A stretch of DNA of 32,075 nucleotides, from assembly GCA_030039755.1 (NCBI GenBank), contig JASHUY010000167.1, forward strand, positions 1 to 32,075. Direction: 5' to 3'. The stretch comes from Acidimicrobiales bacterium. Lineage in GTDB: Bacteria; Actinomycetota; Acidimicrobiia; Acidimicrobiales; RAAP-2. Numbering within the stretch: position 1 is the stretch's first letter; every line of letters starts with the position of its first letter. This document shows positions 7,182 to 15,900 of this stretch, in pieces. A program made the position numbers and the translations under genes. The notes beneath the pieces are model-generated. The model saw nothing but the letters and a program-made list of their open reading frames with translations, was not told where the DNA came from and did no database searches.

Positions 7182-8092
7182 CAGTCTCCACCCCCATCGT
7201 CATGACCTCTGCGGACCTCGTCGGGACGCTCGAGCGCGACATCACCACCGACCAGAGCTCCATCTCCACCCTCGAGAGCCAGGTGGCTTCCGGCCGCTCG
7301 GTCAGCCTTGCGTCCACAGACCCCATCGAGGCGTCCAACATCCTGCGTCTCAGCTCGGGAGTCGAGCGGGCGAAGCAATACTCTGCGAACGCCCAAGCGG
7401 GGGTCAGCCGGCTGTCGCTCGCGAACACGACCGCCAGTTCGGTGCTCGACGTGCTCGAGCAGGCGCAAAGCGCCGTCGAGGGGTTGACGGGCTACGAGGC
7501 GTCCGGGTCGACGTCGGCAATCGCCGGTGTCTCTTCCGTCGTGACGAGCGCCCGTCAGGAGCTCATCGACCTTGCCAACACCCAGTACGCCGGACAGGCG
7601 ATCTTCTCGGGCACGGGCACACCCCAGCGCGCGTACGACGCGACAGGTGCGTACGTCGGCGCCGGGACAGCCCCGACCGTGACCGTGTCTTCGGGCACCA
7701 AGGTGGCGGTGTCCGTCACGGGTCCGGCGATCTTCGGTCCGACAGGGCCCACAAGTCTGCTGGGCCCGACAGGAGTGCTCGCCACCATCTCCGCCGACCT
7801 CGCCGGCGGGAACGTCGACAAGGCCGCCACGACAGGGCTCTCCGCGCTCCAGGCGGCGATCACAAGAGTCGAGGAGCAGTCGGCCAACCTCGGGGCGGAC
7901 TACCAATCCGTCGAGGGCTTCTCGTCTCAGGCGACCGGAGCACTCCAGGCGCTCCAGGACGAGCTCTCCGGCACGGAAGACGTGACAATGGCCGTGGCGG
8001 CCACGAACCTGCAGAACCAGCAGACGGCCTACGAGGCGGCGCTCTCCGTGATCTCGGACCTCAAGACCGACTCCCTCGTCAACTACCTCTAG
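7178..8092 (+). CDS. flgL: Flagellar hook-associated protein 3 FlgL
   Basis: FlgL (304 residues) forms the second junction ring, on which the filament is built. The flagellin-like N-terminal coil (about 13-95) includes ISTLESQVASGRSVSLASTD and SVLDVLEQAQSAVEGL. A Gly/Thr-rich middle contains NTQYAGQAIFSGTGTPQRAY (about 135-154), matching the FlgL pattern N-x-x-x-x-G-x-YxFsG. The C-terminal coil ends with TAYEAALSVISDLKTDSLVNYL, with the family's typical ...S-L-(V/L)-x-Y-L ending. GTG 7178 overlaps the flgK stop, and a GGAGG motif just after its own stop serves fliW. Confidence 0.92.
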   Translation: MTVSTPIVMTSADLVGTLERDITTDQSSISTLESQVASGRSVSLASTDPIEASNILRLSSGVERAKQYSANAQAGVSRLSLANTTASSVLDVLEQAQSAVEGLTGYEASGSTSAIAGVSSVVTSARQELIDLANTQYAGQAIFSGTGTPQRAYDATGAYVGAGTAPTVTVSSGTKVAVSVTGPAIFGPTGPTSLLGPTGVLATISADLAGGNVDKAATTGLSALQAAITRVEEQSANLGADYQSVEGFSSQATGALQALQDELSGTEDVTMAVAATNLQNQQTAYEAALSVISDLKTDSLVNYL

Positions 8093-8102
8093 GGAGGTCA
8101 CC

Positions 8103-8573
8103 GTGGCTATCGAATCCCTCGTGCAAGAGGAGCCCGTCGTCGAAGGAGAAGAGGAGGTGGCGCTGTGCTTCGTGCGCCCCATTCCCGGAGCGCCGTTCCG
8201 CCACTCGCGCAATTACGTGCTGCGGTCCCTTGGTCCCCAGTACGGACCGTACGCATCTCTCGTCTCGATGGACCAACCAGACCTGAGCTTCGTCGTCGCA
8301 GCTCCCGGCCTGCTCTTCCCCGACTACGTCTACCGGCTCCCAGAGGACGAGCAGGGTGCGCTGCGGATCGAAGACGCCGCGGAGATCACGACGCTCGCGA
8401 TGGTTCGCCGCGCTGACGTCCCCGGTCCCGTGGTGAACCTCCGGGCACCGATCGTCGTGAACAAGCGGCTCAAGCTCGCCGCGCAGGTCCTCCTCGACGA
8501 AGACTGCGGCTACGGCTTCATGGTCCCGGTCGACGCTCCGAGCGCCCACTTCAAGGACGAGCCTCCGTGCTAG
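8103..8573 (+). CDS. fliW: Flagellar assembly factor FliW
   Basis: FliW binds free flagellin and, when released, inhibits CsrA, linking flagellin translation to its export. The 156-residue protein shows the FliW strand pattern: LCFVRPIPGAPFRHSRNYVL, a 'YASLVSMDQPDLSFVVAAPG' segment with the conserved LxSxDxPxLxFxVxxP motif, LLFPDYVYRLPEDEQGAL, and VVNLRAPIVVNKR (the TVNLxAPIVIN motif). It is slightly longer than usual at both ends. Its last 7 nt overlap csrA, so the two antagonists are translationally coupled. GTG 8103 follows GGAGG. Confidence 0.92.
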   Translation: MAIESLVQEEPVVEGEEEVALCFVRPIPGAPFRHSRNYVLRSLGPQYGPYASLVSMDQPDLSFVVAAPGLLFPDYVYRLPEDEQGALRIEDAAEITTLAMVRRADVPGPVVNLRAPIVVNKRLKLAAQVLLDEDCGYGFMVPVDAPSAHFKDEPPC

Positions 8574-9148
8574 TGCTCAACCGACGCCCAGGCGAGTCGA
8601 TCCTCTTGGAGGGCGACATCGAGATCACGGTTCTCCAGGCGAAGGAACGGGCCGTCTGGCTGAAGGTCTCCGGCGAAGGGGTCACCCCCACGGTCGTCTT
8701 CGGCGTCTCGATGGTCGCCGCCGCAGAGGTGCGCCTCGAGATAGGAGCACCACGCCGGGCGACGATCGGCGACGACGAGGTGGTCGTCGAGGTCGCCGGC
8801 CCGGGTCATCCGTCCGTCGTCGCCCAGGCGACCCTGTCACTCCTGGTGCGGCCGGGGCAGCTCGTAAAGGTTGGAGGGTCGCTCTGGATGACGGTGGCTC
8901 CCGCGGAGTCCAGGACAACGGACCACAGCCGCCCGTACCTCGTGCTCGGGGGGCCTGCGATCGACACCGAGCTCAAGATCGCCTTCATCAGACCGGTCGG
9001 CAATTCGGTCCGCCTCGGGGTGGACGCTCCGGGGCGGAGGATCTATCGAAAAGAGCTCTGGGAAGCGCTCGTCGCGGCCAACCGGGCCGCGCTCGGTGCA
9101 GACGGCGACCTCTCGTACCTGCGCCAAAGAGAGAAGGTGCAAGCCTGA
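8567..9148 (+). CDS. csrA: Extended CsrA-like translational regulator (193 residues)
   Basis: CsrA is normally a 60-75-residue homodimer that binds GGA motifs in mRNA leaders. Here residues 1-35 (MLVLNRRPGESILLEGDIEI, TVLQAKERAVWLKVSG) match the first half, keeping Leu4, Arg6 and Arg7. Residues about 136-175 match the second half (VRLGVDAPGRRIYRKELWEA), keeping Arg161 in place of the RNA-contacting Arg44 and a tail like that of Bacillus CsrA (NRAALGA). About 100 residues lie between. Within them, residues 90-111 (LSLLVRPGQLVKVGGSLWMT) again resemble a CsrA N-terminus, suggesting two fused copies forming a single-chain pseudo-dimer. The gene overlaps fliW by 7 nt; the fliC leader holds matching sites. 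Confidence 0.8.
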   Translation: MLVLNRRPGESILLEGDIEITVLQAKERAVWLKVSGEGVTPTVVFGVSMVAAAEVRLEIGAPRRATIGDDEVVVEVAGPGHPSVVAQATLSLLVRPGQLVKVGGSLWMTVAPAESRTTDHSRPYLVLGGPAIDTELKIAFIRPVGNSVRLGVDAPGRRIYRKELWEALVAANRAALGADGDLSYLRQREKVQA

Positions 9149-9185
9149 AGGCCGGCTGAAGCCGTCGGGCTCCCGGCCCGGCCGG

Positions 9186-9212
9186 CCCGAAGTTCCCCTC
9201 GCGAATTTCGGG
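9186..9212. terminator. Hairpin between the convergent csrA and minus-strand genes
   Basis: CCCGAA (9186-9191) pairs with TTCGGG (9207-9212) in the 64-bp gap between the csrA stop (9148) and the convergent gene that ends at 9213. There is no T-tract. Its position between convergent stops is the main support. Confidence 0.3.
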
Positions 9213-9563
9213 TCAGCGGTTGCCGGTGGGGGGTGTCGACCCGTTGCGCTGTTCGGTCGTTCCCCCGTGCGTTCTCGATCCCGACGTCGGCGGCCCTTCC
9301 TGGCCGTGGCGCTCTTGCGCGAAACGCCCGTACCCGTCGAGGAGGGCCTTCTCGATCTCTGCTTCACGCGCCTTGCGGGCGTAGCCGTCGTAGACGCGTT
9401 CGATGACGGCTCCGCCTGCCCAACAGAGCGCGACGGCGATCCCGAAACGGAGCGTCACGGCTGCAACGCTGATCCCGCCGTCGAGGAACGACGGGATCAT
9501 CGGCAGCGACACCAGGATCGCTGCGGCTACGACCAGTCCTGGACGCCGGACCCCCACGATCAC
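9213..9563 (-). CDS. Small two-helix membrane protein downstream of flhF
   Basis: A 116-residue product has two hydrophobic segments (about residues 9-22, GLVVAAAILVSLPMI, and about 31-52, AAVTLRFGIAVALCWAGGAV), then a charged helix (VIERVYDGYARKAREAEIEK) and a disordered Gly/Thr/Arg-rich tail. The GTG at 9563 overlaps the flhF-like stop codon (GTGA), so the two are translationally coupled. A longer version starting at 9731 would lie inside the flhF-like gene and is not supported. I do not recognise the family. The position, where many bacteria carry the MinD-like gene flhG, suggests a role with FlhF at the flagellar base, but that is inference only. Confidence 0.65.
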   Translation of the reverse strand: MIVGVRRPGLVVAAAILVSLPMIPSFLDGGISVAAVTLRFGIAVALCWAGGAVIERVYDGYARKAREAEIEKALLDGYGRFAQERHGQEGPPTSGSRTHGGTTEQRNGSTPPTGNR

Positions 9564-10753
9564 TCCGTCGACAGGCGGCGGGCCACGAGCCGAGCCCAAA
9601 CCGAAGGGGTCGCAGCCTCGTCGTCGATACACCTCACGGGAATACCGGTCGAGAGGATCGCTCCGGGAGTCGCGGTCGTCTCCATGTCGACGAGCGCCAA
9701 CGCGTCGACTCCGCCGAGCGCTTTGGTCCAATGGAGCACGTCTTCCACCTTGGTGGTACCAGACGCGACGCCGAGCACCTGCGACGGGTGCATCGCCGCC
9801 AGCACCTCGCGGGTCCAGCGCTGGTCATGGCCGAGCGCGGCGCCGTGGACGACGACGACACCGACCCTGTCCCTGCGCCAACCGGGTGACAGCGAAGCCG
9901 CCTCGACCGGGGACTGGGCGAACCATCCGTCGGGAACCGGCCTGTCGGGAACCCCCTCGCAGACCAGCGCGATCTCGTTCGAGGGACAGCCCACGGCGGT
10001 CGCCACATGACGAGCGCATCTGCGCGACGCTCCCGCAACACCGAGGAAGCTCGCGAGTTTTCCCTCCCCGGCCGCCGAGGCGCCCACCACCGCCACGAGC
10101 CCGCCGCTGCACTCGGGGAACGGCGGCGCGAGAGGCAAGCGTGCGAAGACGGCCTCGAGCGTCGATCGTCCGGGAACGTCCGGAGGTCGTGTCCGCACCA
10201 TGGGTTCTGGAACGCCGCACCGGCGAAGGAACCCGCGTACGCCTGCCCAGTCTTCCTCCTCGGCAGGTGCCGGCACCTGCGACGCGTCCGGCGCCCGCGC
10301 ACCCGTCACTCGTGCACCCGGCGCCCGCGCACCCGTCACTCGTGCACCCGGCGGAGGAAGATGCCTGGGCCGGTACTCGCCCGGCGCCTCACCCATGGAG
10401 CTCGCGACGTCGGCGAGCACCATGGCGAACGGCTTCGCCGCATCTTCGGGCCGAGCGTCCTCGGACCCGGGTGCATCTGCCAGCGTCACCTCGTCTTCGG
10501 TCGCGTCGAGGTACGCGCCCAGGGGATCGCCTCGCCGAGCGGAGGTCGCGGGAGCGGAGGTCGCCGGAAGGGGGGCGTCGGCACCGTCGAGGTCGACGGT
10601 CAACACGTAGACCTCCTTGGCGAAGAACCCGAAGATCCCCCCGACCCGGCGTTTCTCGGGCCGCTGGATCCGGACCGGCCCGTGCTCCTCGATGACCTGT
10701 TCGACCAGCGCCCTCGGATCAGGCCCCTGGTACACCAACTTCTGCGCTTGCAC
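9560..10753 (-). CDS. flhF: FlhF-like protein with degenerate GTPase motifs
   Basis: FlhF is an SRP-type GTPase that places flagella. The 397-residue product has the FlhF N-terminus (KLVYQGPDPRALVEQVIEEH, then GGIFGFFAKEVYVLT, residues 5-52), a disordered linker with a 10-residue tandem repeat (about 136-155), and a C-terminal domain that follows the FlhF order. The nucleotide motifs have decayed: the P-loop reads GASAAGEGKLA (224-234) with no GK[ST], VVVHGA (300-305) replaces the DTAG box, and LVDMETTA (354-361) replaces TKLDETA. ASGTTKVEDVL (330-340) still matches the family's SATTK segment. It is probably a pseudo-GTPase. GTG 10753 overlaps the end of flhA by 35 nt. Confidence 0.72.
   Translation of the reverse strand: MQAQKLVYQGPDPRALVEQVIEEHGPVRIQRPEKRRVGGIFGFFAKEVYVLTVDLDGADAPLPATSAPATSARRGDPLGAYLDATEDEVTLADAPGSEDARPEDAAKPFAMVLADVASSMGEAPGEYRPRHLPPPGARVTGARAPGARVTGARAPDASQVPAPAEEEDWAGVRGFLRRCGVPEPMVRTRPPDVPGRSTLEAVFARLPLAPPFPECSGGLVAVVGASAAGEGKLASFLGVAGASRRCARHVATAVGCPSNEIALVCEGVPDRPVPDGWFAQSPVEAASLSPGWRRDRVGVVVVHGAALGHDQRWTREVLAAMHPSQVLGVASGTTKVEDVLHWTKALGGVDALALVDMETTATPGAILSTGIPVRCIDDEAATPSVWARLVARRLSTE
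10291..10350. repeat. Two perfect 30-bp tandem repeats inside the flhF-like gene
   Basis: The 30-bp unit at 10291-10320 is repeated exactly at 10321-10350. It is in frame and encodes two copies of the 10-residue unit PGARVTGARA (minus strand) in the disordered linker. A recent duplication by slippage is likely. Confidence 0.9.
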
Positions 10754-12785
10754 TGCTCACCACCCCCACTCGCTCGAGTTGTACGTGCGCCGAGACCTCA
10801 CTGAGCGACAGCACCGAAAGACGGGGCAACGCGGCGACGAAGACGCGGTGGACGGCCGGCCGCAGAGCGGCGCCGACGACCAGCACCGGCTCTCTCCCCT
10901 CGCGAGCGGACTGCTCGAAGAGCGCGCGCACCCTGAGAACCAGATGCTCGAGCAGCGAGGGGTCGGCGGTGAGCATCGACGCCCCGCCCACCTCCCGTAG
11001 CGCAGACGAAAGCGACTGCTCCAAGGAGGTCTCCAGGGTGATCACGGCGATCACGCCATTGCGGGCGTGCTGTGCCGTGATGACCGGGCCGAGACCCCGG
11101 CGCGCCGCCTCGACCAACGCTTCGTGCTCTTTGCCCGCACGGGCGCGTTCGGTGACCGACTCGACGATGCGCACCATGTCGGAGATCGGCACCCCTTCGT
11201 CGAGGAGGCTCACGAGCACTTGGTGAAGGTCGGCCACGGAGACCTGGGCGGCCGCCATCTCGTCGATCGCCACGGGGTCCGAGCCCTTCACCACGTCCAT
11301 GAGTACCCTGACCTGCTGCATCGAGAGCAGCTCGCCGGCGTGCTTCGAGACCACCTCGCCGAGATGGGTGACGATGGCAGAGGACCGGTCGATCATCGTG
11401 ACCCCGGCGATCCCCGCCGCCTCGTTGCGCATCCCGGTCGGGACCCACTTGGCCGGAAGGCCGAACGCCGGCTCGGTGGTCAACTCACCAGGGAGCGCGT
11501 CGAGACCCGTGCCGATGGCGAGCATCTTCCCCGGCGGCGCCTCACCCCTGGCGACCTCGACGCCGTGGACCCGGATCACATAGGTGGCCGGAGGCAGCTC
11601 GACGTTGTCGCGGGTGTGCACCTTGGGGACGAGGATGCCCTTTTCGTACGCGAGCTTCCGACGGAGGCCCTTTATCCTGTCGAGGAGGTCGCCGCCTTTG
11701 GCCTGGTCCGCGAGCGGGGCGAGGTTCGGCGAGATCTCGAGCTGGAGCGGCTCCACCTTCATCTCGGCGGCGAGGGCGTGCGGACTGTCGGAGACCTCGG
11801 GTTCCCTGGCGTCCTCCTCACCCCTCAGCCGCTCGGCGGCGAGCGCCTTGAAGAGCCGCCCCGAGAAGAGAAGCAGGAGCGCCCCGACGATGAGGAAAGG
11901 AATGTGCGGCAGACCCGGGACGAGACCGAGAAGGAGCATGGCAGCTCCGGCGACCTGCAACGCGCGCGGCTGGTTCCCGATCTGCGTCGCGACGTTGAAG
12001 CCGAAGTCTTCCTCGTCGGTCGCGGTTCTCGTGACGATGATGCCGGTAGAGATCGACAGGAGAAGTGCCGGGATCTGGGAGACGAGTCCGTCGCCCACCG
12101 ACAGGATCGAGTAGGTGTGGATCGCCTGGGAGATCGAGTCGTGGTTCTGCACCACCCCGACCGCGAATCCCCCGATCAGGTTGACGAGCGTGATGACGAG
12201 GGCAGCGATGGCATCGCCACGGACGAACTTCGAAGCGCCGTCCATCGACCCGTAGAACTCGGAGGTGTCGTCGATCTCCTTCCTGCGTCGACGGGCTTCC
12301 TTCTCGTCGATGAGGCCGGAGTTCAGCTCACCGTCGATCGCGACGAGCTTCGGTGCCATGGCGTCGAGCGAGAAGCGGGCGGCGACCTCCGAGACGCGCC
12401 CCGCACCGCTCGTGACCACGACGAACTGGATCACGATGAGGATCAGGAAGATGACGAGGCCCACGACGATCTGCCCGCCGACGACGAAGCTTCCGAACGA
12501 CTGCACCACCGTCCCGGCGTAACCGTGCAGCAGCACCAGCCGCGTCACGCTCACGTTGAGCGCGAGGCGAAACATGGTCGCCACCAGCAGGAGCGACGGG
12601 AAGGTCGAAAAGTCCTTGGGCTTCCGCACGTGCATGGTGGTGAGCAGCACCACCAAAGCCGCGGACATGTTGAGGGTGATGAGGATGTCGAGAAGGAAGG
12701 TCGGGATCGGCACGATGAGCATCACCACGATCGCGATGACCATGGCGGGGACACCGAAGAGCCCCATGCGCTGTTTGACGTTCAC
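10719..12785 (-). CDS. flhA: Flagellar export gate protein FlhA
   Basis: FlhA forms the nonameric ring of the flagellar type III export gate. The 688-residue protein has about eight N-terminal membrane helices (FGVPAMVIAIVVMLIVPIPT onward), the conserved cytoplasmic loop with GAGRVSEVAARFSLDAM, NSGLIDEKEARRRRKEID, FYGSMDGASKFVRGDAIAA, and a large cytoplasmic domain (about 310-688) that docks chaperone-substrate pairs. The family signature LDAMPGKQMAIDAD is changed to LDAMAPKLVAIDGE (about 140-153). GTG 12785 was chosen because GGAGCGGG lies 5 nt before it. An upstream start at 12866 would lie inside the start region of the putative promoter at 12870-12897. flhF follows with overlap. Confidence 0.93.
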   Translation of the reverse strand: MNVKQRMGLFGVPAMVIAIVVMLIVPIPTFLLDILITLNMSAALVVLLTTMHVRKPKDFSTFPSLLLVATMFRLALNVSVTRLVLLHGYAGTVVQSFGSFVVGGQIVVGLVIFLILIVIQFVVVTSGAGRVSEVAARFSLDAMAPKLVAIDGELNSGLIDEKEARRRRKEIDDTSEFYGSMDGASKFVRGDAIAALVITLVNLIGGFAVGVVQNHDSISQAIHTYSILSVGDGLVSQIPALLLSISTGIIVTRTATDEEDFGFNVATQIGNQPRALQVAGAAMLLLGLVPGLPHIPFLIVGALLLLFSGRLFKALAAERLRGEEDAREPEVSDSPHALAAEMKVEPLQLEISPNLAPLADQAKGGDLLDRIKGLRRKLAYEKGILVPKVHTRDNVELPPATYVIRVHGVEVARGEAPPGKMLAIGTGLDALPGELTTEPAFGLPAKWVPTGMRNEAAGIAGVTMIDRSSAIVTHLGEVVSKHAGELLSMQQVRVLMDVVKGSDPVAIDEMAAAQVSVADLHQVLVSLLDEGVPISDMVRIVESVTERARAGKEHEALVEAARRGLGPVITAQHARNGVIAVITLETSLEQSLSSALREVGGASMLTADPSLLEHLVLRVRALFEQSAREGREPVLVVGAALRPAVHRVFVAALPRLSVLSLSEVSAHVQLERVGVVSSASAEVGVPGA

Positions 12786-12869
12786 GAGATCCCGCTCCAA
12801 GACGGTTGCGTACAGTGCGCCCCGCCTTCCTGAGGGGCATACCTGGCTGCCGTCCTGGCCGCACAAGGT

Positions 12870-12897
12870 TCATCGGTTCAAGAGCCCCTGCCCTTGA
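12870..12897 (-). promoter_or_regulatory. Sigma-28-type promoter for flhA-flhF
   Basis: On the minus strand, TCAA (12897-12894), 16 nt, then ACCGATGA (12877-12870). One mismatch in each box from TAAA-N16-GCCGAT. It begins 10 bp after the stop codon of the upstream glycosyltransferase gene. A leader of about 75 nt before GTG 12785 would contain a GCCCC/GGGGC hairpin. Confidence 0.5.
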
Positions 12898-12907
12898 GGA
12901 TGTGCCC

Positions 12908-15900
12908 CTACCGAACTGCGACGACGGCGTAGTCGGGGACGGTGAGCAGGTCGGAGAGGAGGTCTCCCGACCCTCCGGGGAAGACGACGGTGGCCTCGCT
13001 GAAGCCCGCCTGGCGGCACAAGAGGACCGCGACCTCGGGGAAGATCGGGTGCTTGTGCGTCAGGTCCAGCCAGAAATTCTTGCGGGCGACCGCGCAGTGC
13101 GGATTCACGGTCTCAGCGACGAGCAGGCCGCCGGGACGGAGCGCCCGGCGACTCTCGGCGAGGAAGTCCTGGAGGGTGACGCCGTCGAGGTGCTCGATGA
13201 CCTGAGCGCTGAAGACCGCCCCGAGCGCCCCTTCCTCGAGGCGACCGAGGTACCCGATGCAGTCGCCCGCTTCGACGGAGAGCCCTTTGTGCTCGGCGCG
13301 GTCGACCATCGAGGCGTCCAGGTCGATGCCGTGCGCCTCGATGCCCGAGGCCACCAGCAGCTCGAGCATCTCCCCTCGTCCGCAGCCGACGTCCAGCACC
13401 GGTGTCCGTCCGACGAGCAGAGGGACGTAGAAGCGCAGCCGCCGGCGGATCTCCTCTTCGCTTCCACGGAAGACGTCTTCGAATCCCACGTACCCGGCGT
13501 CTCGCCCGTCCGGGCTGCGAAAGCCGATGGACAATCCTCCGTTCGTGCCCTTGACGAGGAGTGACGCAGGTACGGGGTTCGTTCCCCTCGGTACCGCCGA
13601 CGCCTCGCGCTTCAAGTAGGCGAGCTCCTGGGCGAAATCCTGGAGGAGGCCCTGCATCTTGCCGAGCGCGGTGGAGGTGAGCTTGGCGAGCATCTCGATC
13701 CGCTCGTCGGTCCCCTTCGTCGGTTCGACCGGGGCGGAGGGACCCGGCTCGGCGGAGGTGGGGACCGGCGGTGGGGCCTCGTCGCCCGAGACGAGTGCGC
13801 GGAGCCGTCCGCGCACGATCTCTGCGGACCGGCCGACGCCCAGCTGCTCGACGACGCGGGCTCTTCCCGCCGCACCCTTGCGGCGTCGTGCATCTTCGTC
13901 CGTGACGGCCTGGCGTAGGAGCTTGCGCAAGGACTCCCTGTCGGGCTCCGCTCTCCAGAACCCCGCGGGGCTCGCCGCCACCCCTTCGAGCTCGACCGGC
14001 ACGGTCCGCGCCGGGACCAGCCAGCTCGTCGACGCATCGCAGTAGTCGCTGCAGGCCCCGTAGTCCGTGACGACGGTGGACAGCCCGCATGCCATCGCCT
14101 CGGCCACAGGGAGCGCGAAACCCTCCCCGCGATAGGGATGCACGAGCACGTCGCACGCCCGGTACAGCGAGGCGAGCTCCCCTTTGGTCAGGCGGCCTTC
14201 GACGATCTCGATCGCGGGAGCCCTCGGGTCCTCGCTCGCTTCATGCGCCCGCCCGTCCATCGCGACCTGCCGGTAGACGCCGTCAGAACCGAAGAGCTTG
14301 AGCACGAGACACACGTCGTCTTGAGGCCCGAAGCTCTCGAGGTAGGTGTCGAGGAGCAGGTCGAACCCCTTTCTCGGGATCGCACCGCCGACGAAGAGAA
14401 GACGGACCGCCTTTGCGTTCTTCAGCGAGAAGCGTCGACCGTCAGGGCGGAACGTCTGGGTGTCGATGCCGTACGGGACGAGAACCACCTTGTGTCGAGG
14501 GACACCGCTCCGGACGTAGCAGTCGCGGACCCATGACGTCGGTACCCACACTTCCTGTGCCGACTTCACGCCTTCCACCCAGTCGGCCGGCACGCCCCCG
14601 AACTCCCACGGCTGCATCACGACGAGCTTGCCCTTCTCCGGAGCCGTGAAGTTCGGGGGCCAGGAGTGGCGCACCTCGACCCTCGGCTCCCCGCCCGGAC
14701 GTTCGACGTGCGCACGTACGATGCGCCGGACCGCCGCGACATGGTCCTCGGCGTAGGGCGGCTTCTCCGCCGTGACGGGCTCGATGTCCAGCTCCTCGTC
14801 ACCGACGAGCGCCGCGCACAGCTCGCGGTTCACGTTGGCGAAGCCGGTGTCGGCGTAGAAATCGCCTCGCCAGCGGACCCGCGCCCGGGTGGGCCTGCGC
14901 ACGGACGGCGGCGATGCAGCCAGCTCGCGCAGGCGCGCGTCGGCCGCAGACGCGGCCTCGTGCCAGCCGAAGCCGGCGACCACGTCGGCACGTGCCCGAG
15001 AGCCGAGCCGTTCGCGAAGTCCGGTGTCCGCGGCGACCCGGCGGAGGCACTCGGTCAGGTGCGCGGCCGAGGGCTCGGCCCAACGCTGGCCACGGTAGAA
15101 GGCCAAGTCCATGCGCTCGTCGATCTCCACGAGCCCGTCGGGCTCGATGAGCAGGCTGTTGTCGTCCGTCATGAACTCGAGATTGCCGCTCCACCGGGTG
15201 CCGATCGCGGGAAGCCCGCATGCCATCGCCTCGATGAGCGGCCGTCCCCAGCCTTCGCCACGCGACACGCCGACGAAGACGTCCGCCGAGGCGATGAGCC
15301 TCGGCATCTCCGACGGAGCGAGCGGTGCTCCGACGACCACGATCGGAGCGAGGGAAGGCCGCTCGAGGCCCAACGTCGCGAGCTGCCGGCCGACGAGCTC
15401 TTCGACCATGGCGGTGGTGTCGCCGTCGAACCTCCCGCGAGGGAAGCAACGCAGCACGAGCGAGACGTCCTCGTCGGGGCCGAACGCGTCCGCCCACGCG
15501 CGCAGCAACACGTCCGGCGCTTTGCGGTTGCTCCATTCGAAGACGCTCAGGAACGTCGTTCCCCTCGCCCCTGGGATCGCAAGCCGTTCGAGCCCCGGGC
15601 GATAGGTGTCGGCGTCGACACCTCCGTGGACGACAATGACGGGCACCGTGACGCCGGCACCCACGAACGTCTCGGCATTGAAGTGCGAGGGCACCCAGAC
15701 CTCGTCGACGCGGTTCAGTCGCTCGACCCATGTGACGGGGAGACCGTCGGTCTCGAACATGGTCCGTACGATCGTGCGACAAGCCCCGCCGACCGGCTCG
15801 GCTGCGTAGCCAGGAAGGTGCAGGACGGCCGTGACCGGGTCGAGGCATCTGGTCGTCATGGCCGTCTCGATCCGCTCGAGCATCGGGGTTCCCCGCATCG

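Noticed and set aside
9564-9731. A longer version of the small membrane protein starting at 9731
   Set aside because: The extension lies wholly inside the flhF-like gene in another frame and is Arg/Asp-rich, while GTG 9563 overlaps the flhF-like stop as elsewhere in the cluster.
10291-10350. The pair of 30-bp repeats as a CRISPR array
   Set aside because: The copies are directly adjacent with no spacer, in frame within a coding region, and only two in number.
11067-12833. A 588-codon open frame on the plus strand opposite flhA
   Set aside because: It is antisense to a clear FlhA, and its product is Asp/Arg/His-rich with no known motif, as expected from GC-rich codon shadowing.
12786-12866. 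A longer flhA beginning at 12866
   Set aside because: The extra residues are unlike FlhA, the region holds a likely promoter start and leader hairpin, and GTG 12785 has a ribosome binding site.
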